A stretch of DNA of 64,000 nucleotides from Loripinus fragilis (taxonomy: Eukaryota; Mollusca; Bivalvia; Lucinida; Lucinidae). The position numbers and the translations under genes were made by a program. The stretch spans positions 29,370,690 to 29,434,689 of the forward strand of contig OZ026530.1 in NCBI GenBank assembly GCA_964019695.1. The letters run 5' to 3'. The notes below the pieces were generated by a model, which was not told where the DNA came from, searched no databases, and saw only the letters and a program-made list of their open reading frames with translations. Shown piece after piece: positions 55,184-64,000 of this stretch (within the stretch, counting starts at the first letter, position 1; each line of letters opens with the position of its first letter).

Positions 55184-56363
55184 AGATTGGAACATTGCAA
55201 GCCACATAAAGTTGCATGTCATCCAATGAAATGTGACGTAATTAATTTCCGACAGTATATCATAGGATATATTGTCACAATTTTTTGACGTTATCTAATC
55301 AGACGTCGCGTTACAAAAGCATGTGCATTAGAATTATATGTTACCAAGCCACACTTGTCAGTGGTGGGTATACCTTGAAGAATGTTGACACCATATTCTC
55401 CTAAAATACTATATCACACTATCCAATGGAGCTTACACATATGCACGCTAGAGAACCTCTGTACTCGAAAAGCGCAGTCATCGCGTGGTGGTCACAGTCG
55501 ACGAGTGGAAAAAATGTGCACCTTGCTGTTGAAAAAGGTAATAAATTTCTTAATATTTCACTTCTGAGAGTATTTTTTGCTGATTATTGTCAGTGATATA
55601 TACAGCTTTGTATCTGCGTAACAATACATGTGTGGGCTAAGCGATAGTCAATACAGCGCCTTATTTATACAAAGAAGGTGATTTTTCTCCAAAAACAGGA
55701 TGAAAGATTCTTTTTGTTTATATTCTGAAATTTATGCTTACTTAAGATAAAACGCTAAATACCAGGGCCTTAATGTACAAAAGTTTGAAATCTGTGGGCA
55801 GAGCATTTTCAAAGTTATTGAAGTATTTAATACTGTACGCACAGTTCTCTATATCGGGTGTTCTGGCCCAATGATCAGGTGCTCCTGTACTCAGTCGTCT
55901 GGATTAGATAAAAGAGAACTGTACGCATATGTCGCGGGTTGTCCATGCTATATTTGAGCTAGCACATGTGTTTTGGGATACATGTTGCATTTTTGACCAT
56001 CGAAAACCCAGGCAAGCCTGTGCAGACTGGCATTAGCCTTTGCTACGAATATACACAAAGTATGGATGAAGATAAAGACTCGAAACAAAATTTGGACATC
56101 TAGTCCAACTAGATGAGTCAAAAGTCTTTAACTGACCAACGCAATGACACATTAGCAGGTGGCATGCCCCCATTAACAAATTCAGATATGTTCAATCTTC
56201 CAATCAAATACATGGCCAGTGGATTTAACTCGTTGCATGCTGGGATATTTTCTATGCTTTTTGTCATCTGCTGATTTTACCTGATCTGGGTTCAAACTGT
56301 TTTACTAAGGTTATCAGCAGGCGGCACTTGCATATAAAGAGTGTGGTCAGGCGCCCTTGTCAA

Positions 56364-56454
56364 CTAGCTCCCCGGGCAGTCCAAAATCACTTTCATGGTA
56401 TTGACTGATTCGCGCAGGTTCGACACGGGGGTGACAAATTCCAGTATCTCACTT
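56364..56454 (-). other. Candidate terminal exon
   Basis: After a pyrimidine-rich acceptor (TTCCGTTTTCCAG) a frame reads EILEFVTPVSNLRESVN and MKVILDCPGS, then TAG. It is GC-richer than its surroundings. Not recognised. It could belong to the 5.6-kb element or to an unrelated gene. Confidence 0.25.
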
Positions 56455-56554
56455 CTGGAAAACGGAACAAACCTTAGATAGTATTTTTCACATTTTGGTA
56501 AATTTGTTGGCATTCCATTGCTAATTTACAGCCACAAAGCGATCACGGTCCACA

Positions 56555-56900
56555 AGGGGGGGGGGGTACTCTGATACTGTTTGATACATGTGTAGGCTCG
56601 GGGCATTTTTTGGTTTAATTTTTTGAATTACATTATTTGGGGGGGGGGGGGGTCGAAATATTAATATTTTTTGGGGAATGAAAATTTGTGGATATTTTTG
56701 GGGGGCCACGACAAAATTGGACTAGATTTAGGTGTCTCTTCTATGTATTTTAGGGTCTTTTCTTATGGTAAATATACAGAATGAGAATATTTTTGCGTAG
56801 CAAAAATTTCAAATATTTTTTTGGGTGCTTGATATTCACGATATTTTCTGGTGCTGGGCCCAATCCTACGTATGAAGAAAAAGTGAGAGTACCCCCCACA
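56555..56900. mobile_element. GGGGTACTC element, copy 2
   Basis: 'gggggggggtactctgata' and 'gtgagagtacccccc' ends, 'tgtaggctcggg' near the left end and 'ctgggcccaatcctacgta' near the right, body with 'tattttttgggg'. Right flank is a CA-rich microsatellite, and no target duplication could be read. Confidence 0.65.
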
Positions 56901-57245
56901 CACGCACACACACACTCACCCTGGGTCACAGTCTATAATGAGAAGTTGCTAGCAAGGTGATCCGTCATGGCGGATTGAGTTATTTCTGGCGATTTTATAG
57001 AGGATGCTTCTTGTTAATCATACATGTATTGAATCTGAACATATGTTGATCTATGCTCTACCATGTCTACGGGAGCTCGGCTTATTCTACATTCTGGAGC
57101 TCCCGTAGTAAAATTATGAGGTTTTCAACCTACCCACACCATAGTCAGTATTCACACGCAGAACCGATTTCATCCCCAAAATGTTACATGGCATTGTATC
57201 AGCGGATTGACAACGCTAATATCTCCCCAAATTTTTCGGAGGATA

Positions 57246-58283
57246 CACTGAACCGAAGTTACAAGTAGCCACCGTACAATTTTTGCTCCCGTTAAGAAAG
57301 TAAAAATCGCTTTCTCAAAATTTAAATTCTATAAAAATCAAGACTCTGCATATTATGTCAATGCAAAATGACCGGTAGACCTTGCACAGATGAGGTCCGA
57401 GTAAAGGTACCATCATTTCAAAAAGTCACACTTTTTAGTGTGATATAAACTATTCATCAGATACGTTATCCAGTTATTTTTTAATCAGTTTGAAGATGTT
57501 AATAACAGCTGTGATATAAGATGAAAAGAATTAAAAAGGTTTTTTGACAATTGAAAACTCCATTTCTCTTCTACGTTAACATGAAGACAGCCACGGTCAA
57601 CAACTTTTTCAAAGGATTTTTAGCCTAGTCATGCTGTTTGCATACTCACTTTGCATTGCTCTGTACGCTTTAATATCTGCGGCACAGCAGTGCAACTTTC
57701 AGGGGTTCTTCATTATGAATTGGCGTCACTGTTCTGCATGCATATTAAAAGAAATCTTTAAAGAATGCCATTTAAATGACCTTTAAAGTTTTAAGTTAAA
57801 ATCGGAAGTGGATTCCAAATTAGTAAAAAATATCGTTAAAAATGGGCTCATCAAGTTGCATGGTGTTTTGTCAAACATAATAACATAAAATAAAACACAT
57901 ATAATGATTTCAGTATGTGCAGCTGATGATTTCCAAAAAATTTGGAAAATTCGGAAAATTATCAATTTTTAAAAATTTATAAAAAATCTGTCATAAGCAA
58001 AATGTCAAGTGTTTGGTGTTTTTTAAGTCGACTGGGCAGATTTTCAATCACCTGTACTTGAATTTGATAAAAACTGCACTCAAAACGCTTATTTTCTTCA
58101 AAATGTTGATTTTTGCATTTTTGAACCCAAAAATCGTCAAGTGATAGATAACTCTTCTAAAACACCGCATAACTTTAGTCCATTACAATGCACATACCTG
58201 GACAAAAATTCATTTCAATATCACTAGGGCTTAGTCAGAAAAAAAGAAATTGAAAAGTGGCTACTTAGAACTTCGGTTCAGTG
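57246..58283. mobile_element. CACTGAACCGAAGTT element, TA-flanked, 1038 bp
   Basis: CACTGAACCGAAGTTAC with 'aagtagccac' at left, and the inverse 'gtggctacttagaacttcgg' plus TTCAGTG at right. TA on both sides (57244-57245 and 58284-58285). No open frame of note. A Tc1/mariner-type non-autonomous element is the best fit. Confidence 0.7.
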
Positions 58284-58457
58284 TATAATAAACAAGAATA
58301 TTTAACAATGAACTTTAAAACACATTACATATTTTCCTTTTTCTGTATAAATGGGTTAGCACACGAGATCTTGGCGTGAAGTTATATTTTAATGCATGCA
58401 TGTATAGCTCTCTAATGAAAATAGGCCTGTATTTTGGATAAAATTGCATCTTCATAC

Positions 58458-58563
58458 CTGTTTGAGTATGCGAGCAGCGAATGCTCGGATACACAGGATC
58501 GCATATATAAACCTCGGCTGTTCGTCCAAAATCTCCTATGCTGTCCTTGTCTTTGTAATTAGC
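58458..58563 (-). other. Candidate internal exon
   Basis: Acceptor TATTCGCAG, 106 bases open in one frame only (ANYKDKDSIGDFGRTAEV, YICDPVYPSIRCSHTQT), donor GTATGA. The plus strand is also open here, so coding direction is not certain. Not recognised. Confidence 0.25.
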
Positions 58564-58572
58564 CTGCGAATA

Positions 58573-58682
58573 TCCAGTAAGCACGTAAAATCGGGCCACT
58601 ATCGGCCCACAAGCAAAACGCTATCCGAACGGCGTTTCGCTGGCGGGCCGATAGTGGCCCAGCATTGGATACTCGCTGGGCA
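58573..58682. repeat. GGGCCACTATCGGCCC hairpin MITE
   Basis: 'atccagtaagcac' and 'gggccactatcggccc' are mirrored by 'gggccgatagtggccc' and 'tggatactcgctgggcat'. A second partial copy lies at 59284-59372 ('aatatcggcccgccagcgaa', 'gtgcttactgggtac'). Confidence 0.6.
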
Positions 58683-59751
58683 TATCATCTGCCGAGGTCG
58701 ACCGTTAAATAGTTTTGCTGTCCATAGAGCGGCAAACAGTATTGACCTAGATCAGACTGAGCCTACACTGTTTGCAAAAAATATTTCTAAAATGTTCCAG
58801 CAGAAGACAAAACAGACACGTTTTATTGTGATTAGCGTTTTTTCGGCCTTAGAGATTTTGTTTATTTTCAAAATGTAATGCTTTTCTCTGAAAAGTGTGC
58901 AGATCCTGATGAAAAGTCGTATTATGCTTGCGGCAATTCATCGCGGCCAAGTGCCTCCTTTAGGAGAAACATGATTGCTTTAGCTTGCTGTAGACTGCAA
59001 AAGTGGTCGTAAGTTACGTCATATACCCAACTTCCAAATATAGCAACGTTTTTGTCTTAACTCTTTGCATGCTGAGTAACGTTTTTTTTTTTGTCCTGAA
59101 CATTTAAATCTTACGGACCTTTCTCCTTCGGGTCCTGCCAGACGTTTTGCTGAGCCTGATCTGGGTCTGAACTTTTTGTTTGATCAATCTCAGACATTTT
59201 CATTTTAAAATGCTTCCAAACACACTATAAACGTTTTGTATGCTGATTCTTTTTATTCCGCATACTAACCAGATTACAGCTATATCGAGCCAACATCCCA
59301 TCACGGCCCAATATCGGCCCGCCAGCGAAACGCCAGTTGCCTGATTTCTAATATAATAGGTGCTTACTGGGTACAGGCTCGAACAGTTTGGATCCAGATC
59401 AGGCTCCAAGTTTTGTACAAAATAGTAAGCGAGTATGATCAGAAAATACCACAATCACAAACCGAAGACAAACCCATGGCACCGCGAGGAAGAGCCACAC
59501 AACCATCACGATACACCAGAAAGACAAACTAGATGGTTGCAAAACTAGAATGGACATAAAGCTTGGTCCCAAAGCCCACGATGTTCTGATACCAAAATCG
59601 ACTCTTCCCCGCTAGTGTCAAATAGAACTTTTGATCCAGATCGGGTTGACATTTCAAGCTTTCGTCCGACCATCCGTTTATTCGCAGGTCGGCCATCTAT
59701 TGGCCTCTTTTTTGTTCTATATGGCTAAATATGACATCCACATAATGGAGT

Positions 59752-59960
59752 CCCTCCCAGGGGTTTTGGGAAACAGGGGAAATGCCATTTATTCCAGGGG
59801 AACAGGGAACAAAGGTCACATTTTGAGTGGAACAGGGTACAAAGGCAAAATTGGGGAACATGGAACATAAGAAAACAATTTTCGATTCTTTGGGAACAGT
59901 GAAACAAGCCTGTTTATTTCAGGGGAACAAGGGATCGGTTATCCCCCTAGGAGGATCTCA
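59752..59960 (+). mobile_element. GGGAACA-rich MITE, copy 3
   Basis: 'gtccctcccaggggttttgg', 'ttggggaacatggaacataa', 'gaaaacaattttcgattctt', ending 'tatccccctaggaggatc'. Confidence 0.6.
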
Positions 59961-60383
59961 TAAGCGTTCCAATTTTCAAACCATCCACCAGTTTGTTTGT
60001 CTGTTCATCCGTCTGTCAACATGTCATATTAAATTTTGTCTCTGAAGCACTGACAGCTGTGAACGTCAAAATATGCATAATAATTGTCCTTTACATACCC
60101 TTCAAACACACACACTGTAATTTGTGACCCCATACCATGATCAACACCACATTTGCGGTAGAGTATGCAGCAGAGATACATGAAGTGTCATTGTTGTCCT
60201 GTGCATACTCCTCAAGCACGCACTATGCCAAAAATCGCATGTTTCATTGATTTTTATGATTCTGTAAAGCGCATATTTTTGTTTATGAAATCCGTAAAAT
60301 TTTAACCTTGATCTACGTATCACTCGCCAGTGACCCTGGTTATTTTATGCACTAAAATGCATGTCTTGCCAAGCAGTGATAAA

Positions 60384-60600
60384 TTAAGTAACAAACCTTG
60401 CAATTGTTATAAGAGAGTGTGGCACAGCTTGTTTTATGTATTGGCATTGCTTTGAAATTGTTGCCGAGACGGGTTGGCATCGCTGGAGACAAATAAACAG
60501 CAGTTCAATCGCTCTGGCTTTGTTAAAACCGCTCGTGTTCCCAACGACTGCGTCCAGATACAGCTTGACGAATGCGTACAAATCAAATATTTAAGCACTC
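60384..60600 (-). other. Coding-like patch, unrecognised
   Basis: A minus frame reads KLYLDAVVGNTSGFNKARAI and ELLFICLQRCQPVSAT to a TAA at 60384. Base composition is more balanced than the surroundings, but a second minus frame is also open over much of it. I recognise no domain. Confidence 0.2.
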
Positions 60601-61128
60601 GACATATGGGACAGTCCGCTTGACTACTCAAAATTTGCGTACAGAAGAAAAATGGCTTGCATCTTCGCAAATAATAAACAGAAACATTTCAAACTTTCTT
60701 GTCCTCCACTTATACGTATTCTTCATTATTTGATGACATAACACGATAATTGATTACTTTAATAGCATATTTATAAGCCATTGAACACATTTCAGGCACA
60801 TAAAATCCAATTGACTAGCCAGAAACTGACTGGTACTCTGCTGGTTTTAAAATTTAAAGGTTCTTATTGGGCCAGAATGGACTACAATACCTAAGCAATA
60901 ATTCCAAATGAAAAAAACATCGTGAAAATTAAAAGCTGTAATTTACTGGTTCATAGAATGGATCACAGTAGACCAAAATAGTATATTTTGTGCACCCGTC
61001 GACTGCGAACACCACGCGATGACTGCGCTGTTCGAGTACAGAGGTTCTCTAGCGTGATATGAAGTTATTAAAATAACATGGCCAATTCAAATTCCTCAAC
61101 AAAATGAAGGAGATGGCTCGATTATTAT

Positions 61129-61325
61129 TAACTCATTCAGCGCAAAAGGTGCCTCTGTCATCTGCTGATAGCCATTGCAAATAGTTTGGACCCAGATCAG
61201 GACCGTCATGATGTTGGTCCAGATCTAGATCCAAACTGTTTGACATTTTGATGGTAAGGCTTAAAGATTTTTTTTTAAACTGCAGACAACAAAAAAGCAT
61301 GAAAAGTTATCCAGCATGCAACCTT
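61129..61325. mobile_element. TTAACTC-type MITE with CAGATCAG hairpin
   Basis: 'ttaactcattcagcgcaaaa' at left, 'gtttggacccagatcagga' and 'ctagatccaaactgtttgac' as core, 'ccagcatgcaacc' at right. It resembles the TTAA-bounded group, but the right TTAA is missing. Confidence 0.5.
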
Positions 61326-62488
61326 ATTTATATTTGTTGATATATTGTTGGAATAACTTGCTTTTAGTAGATTGCATGATGTTTATGATACACTGCTGAA
61401 TAAATGAATGAATATCAGACTGTGTTCAAGTTTATGATGGACAAGCAAGATTAATATAGGAATAACATATGGACATAACATATGGTACTTATTCCTCACC
61501 ACCAAGGTTATCGATTCAACAGGTGCCCATTATGAAATTGTCCCCAAGTGCCAGAAATAGATTAACACGATCATTTGACATGTCACTATATACTGAAACC
61601 ATGCAACCTGGATGTTTCCCCCATAACAATGAGTACGCATAAACCTTTGTGCATAATTCATTTTTAGAATTTTGTTTCAACATCTTGAAAATCAGAAAAT
61701 CAGCGAAAGCTGAAAGGCAGGGTATACATGTACCTATATATGTTGGTCATTACAATAAGTTGCTAGTGGTGAGGCAAGCTTTTTTGTAAAAGTTTAAACT
61801 TGTTGCAATTATGAGTAGCGTCATTATTTAAATCTACTTGCAAAGCTATCTTATGAGATGTCTACTTTAAAGAGGAGAGCAACATTTAAAGCAAGTGAAT
61901 CCCATACAATCTGCCACAAAGCCGATTAAAAATCGAAGGAAAAATAAGAGAGTTACAGATTGTTTGTATAGAAAAGAATTGAAAGCAGCCATTTTTAGGC
62001 TGTGTGATATCACAGTGACAGCCTTAATTAAATATGCTAAAACAGAATAACTAGTTTCCTGCTATTCTGCATTCTATTCTTCAATTGAAAATAGTCGATT
62101 TTGAAAACAATCTGTATGGTTTGCAATGGAACTTTGGATTTTCTTGGTTTTTCAAAATTGACAGGAAGTGATCTAAATATTCAAAATGGTGGCCTCCATT
62201 GAATTTATAGAAGTCAGAATTTTGATTTTCAGATTGCTATAACATTGGATTTTGATCGGGTTTGTGGCAGATAGTATGGTTAACTAAGGCCTTTCTTTTC
62301 AGGTTGACTTACTTTCAATGTTGCTGTCCCCTTTAAGAGCTGTCTGTGCCTTCATTTACATTATATGTGCAAGCAGTAAAGGCTCTGGCAAGATTGTGTG
62401 GATGAGCAGGCTCGTCTGAGCCTTGGATGCTTGCTGATGCAATAAGTACCAACATCATAGGCTAGCTCATATGTTTCAGTGAAATAAG
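61326..62488. other. Noncoding stretch
   Basis: AT-rich, without repeat ends or coding signal that I can support. Confidence 0.35.
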
Positions 62489-62798
62489 CAGGGGACAAAA
62501 ATTCCACTCGTCCACTCATAATTACAAGTGAAATCTAGAAAGGACAAGTAATTCGTCCCAAAGCACTCATCCTGTAGGACGAGTGCTTTGAGAAGAATTA
62601 CTCTAGGAAAAGCACTCATCCTGTAGGACGAGTGCTTTGAGAAAAATTACTCTAGGAAATTATATTACATATTACTCCCTTATGTTCTTTATTGCATGCA
62701 CGTTTAAAGGACATGTGCCTGTGTTTGCAGGACGAGTGAAAATTGTAAGTCACTCGTCCTGCAGGACAAGTGCATTATTGAAATATTTTTGTCCCCTG
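62489..62798. mobile_element. CAGGGGACAAA MITE, 5-bp duplication, copy 2
   Basis: CAGGGGACAAAAATTCC and TTTTTGTCCCCTG inverted, ATAAG directly repeated outside (62484-62488 and 62799-62803). Relative to 36604-36827 it has gained a tandem ~50-bp duplication ('agcactcatcctgtaggacg' twice). Confidence 0.75.
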
Positions 62799-63089
62799 AT
62801 AAGAAAAGTATTTATATGAAAATCTGTCTTATCAGGGACTTGGGTTTGAACATCTGTAAAATGTCAGACAAAAAGATTGCAATGCTGCATTTCTTGCAAC
62901 ATTTGATTCCTGTTATATTTATGCAATGAAAAGTGTTTTTGATGGGAAAAGTGCAGAATTTAGATTTACTTATAAAACACATTTCAGAATTGCTGCAATT
63001 CATATCATTCTTCGCATAATATGATTATATCACATTGAGGCATACTTTACCATAGCTACGCTAAATATTCAGACAGACAAGACTGAGCA

Positions 63090-63155
63090 GAATGTGCAAA
63101 CCCAGATCAGACTCCTTCTGAAGTCTGATCAGGGTTTACACAGTCTGCGATTACA
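63090..63155. repeat. CAGATCAGAC hairpin MITE, copy
   Basis: 'gtgcaaacccagatcagact' and 'agtctgatcagggtttacac' around 'ccttctga'. Confidence 0.6.
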
Positions 63156-63274
63156 TCTCTGCATTTACACATCTCATAGATTTAAAGAATGATCAAGAAT
63201 GCACTCACTTGATTTCTAAGGTCAGCATGGTAATTTAAGTAGTTCGGCTGTCCTATTATTTAAGTTTAATTCTG

Positions 63275-63475
63275 AGTTTGAGCTTGAGCTGACACTTTTA
63301 GACCCAATCAACAATTTTTCTACTCATGTTGGGGCATTTTCCTTGGTTGAACAAGTCCTATATATAAGCAGTGGGGATATAATGTCTTGCTCTAGGACAC
63401 AACACTGTGAGTGCCTGTGATGAGATTCAAACCAGGGACCCATCTATCTCAAGTTGAACCACTGTTCTCCTCAAC
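63275..63475 (-). mobile_element. tRNA-derived SINE, family 1, diverged
   Basis: 'caatcaacaatttttctact', 'aatgtcttgctctaggacac', 'gagattcaaaccagggacc'. Confidence 0.55.
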
Positions 63476-63504
63476 ATGGTCTAAGATCACTAGGAATGTT
63501 CCAG

Positions 63505-63690
63505 CTGTGTTTGTTTGATTTGATTTTTTATGTCCCAGTCAACAATCTTTCAGATACGTCAGGGCGGGTCTTCCTGTAAGCTAGGATAAATGTGTCTTGC
63601 TCAAGGAAACAACACAGTGATGCTGGTGAGGCTCTAACCCGTGGCCCTTCGGTCTTGAGTCAAGCACTCTATCACTGAGCCACTGGATGT
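63505..63690 (-). mobile_element. tRNA-derived SINE, family 1
   Basis: 'tgtttgatttgattttttat', 'gtgtcttgctcaaggaaaca', 'ggtgaggctctaacccgtgg', 'ctatcactgagccactgga'. Confidence 0.7.
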
Positions 63691-63789
63691 GAGTGAATAT
63701 GGTATACAGCAAAATTTTGAACATTTTTCTCTTTCTGTTCTCAAACGACTTTGTTGATAATTAGGGCCTGAATTCACAAAATGCTTGCC

Positions 63790-63870
63790 AGAATAGCAAA
63801 CAGAGAAGACCCTGATCAGACTGCTTCTGAAGAAGCAGTCTGATCTGGGTCTATGCTGTTTATCTAGGCC
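63790..63870. repeat. CAGACTGCTTC hairpin MITE, copy
   Basis: 'agaagaccctgatcagactg' and 'cagtctgatctgggtctatg' around 'cttctgaagaag'. Confidence 0.65.
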
Positions 63871-64000
63871 TTTTTGGCAGGCAACTAGCGTTCAAATTTT
63901 AGAACATTTACCAAATATGATATCTGCTGCGCATGGCATTCAATTTCCCGTCAGAATTGTATTAGCTCATCCATCATCAGTGAAAGGGACACAGAATGAC

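Larger units (their letters stand above)
55444..61056. mobile_element. Possible 5.6-kb element with ~64-bp TIRs
   Basis: CACGCTAGAGAACCTCTGTA at 55444 and its inverse at 61056 continue as matching arms for about 64 bp ('gcgcagtcatcgcgtggtg' in both) with roughly five mismatches. ATATG stands outside both ends (55439-55443 and 61057-61061). This is what an intact insertion would look like. The interior carries younger nested elements (56555, 57246, 58573, 59752) and no recognisable transposase; weak coding-like patches are at 56364, 58458 and 60384. It could also be two separate MITE ends that lie in inverted order by chance, but the matching flanks argue against that. Confidence 0.5.

Noticed and set aside
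58444..58878. 144-codon plus-strand open frame
   Set aside because: It crosses a palindromic MITE and a CAGATCAG hairpin; the opposite strand is equally open and has better splice sites.

Overview
This window is eukaryotic genomic DNA, most likely from a marine bivalve mollusc. It has no bacterial-style gene packing, has short exons with GT..AG junctions, and consists mostly of dispersed repeats of kinds familiar in bivalve genomes: tRNA-derived SINEs, G-rich 'GGATCCAG' MITEs, a pearl/Helitron-like element with a tandem ~158-bp core, and many hairpin MITEs. The species call is an inference from repeat style and exon similarity; no taxonomic marker is present.

The one protein-coding gene I can reconstruct with confidence lies on the minus strand from about 53.5 kb down to 27.6 kb. 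Nine exons with compatible splice phases encode a BNIP2/caytaxin (ATCAY)/PRUNE2-family protein: an acidic N-terminus, a basic patch, an ELEWEN motif resembling the kinesin-light-chain-binding ELEWED of caytaxin, a complete BCH (CRAL-TRIO-like) domain, and a short Ser/Thr/Pro- or Lys-rich tail. The 5' end is not fixed: exon 1 begins in phase 0 with an internal Met, and upstream untranslated exons may lie above 53.5 kb. The tail appears to have two alternative ends. Three of the exons have extra partial copies beside them, each made of the splice acceptor plus the 5' part of the exon.

Layout. 0-10 kb: a 1.16-kb foldback element with target duplications, G-rich MITEs and AT-rich noncoding DNA. 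10-16 kb: a 417-bp hairpin element directly abutting a broken C2H2 zinc-finger ORF, two CAGGG-type elements and minisatellites. 16-26 kb: a mosaic of MITEs and SINEs with a 1.5-kb CAGGG element. 26-54 kb: the BNIP2-like gene, its large introns filled with SINEs, mariner-, piggyBac- and hAT-like MITEs, a 3.3-kb decayed RTE-like LINE inserted into an older mariner-type MITE, and the pearl-like element. 50.2-51.7 kb: a hAT-type element with 8-bp target duplication. 55.4-61.1 kb: a possible 5.6-kb element with ~64-bp terminal inverted repeats and a 5-bp duplication, holding nested insertions. 61-64 kb: more MITEs and SINEs.

The transposable elements are the main story by mass. Many insertion boundaries can be read exactly because target duplications or uninterrupted sister copies are present, which gives several clear nesting orders.
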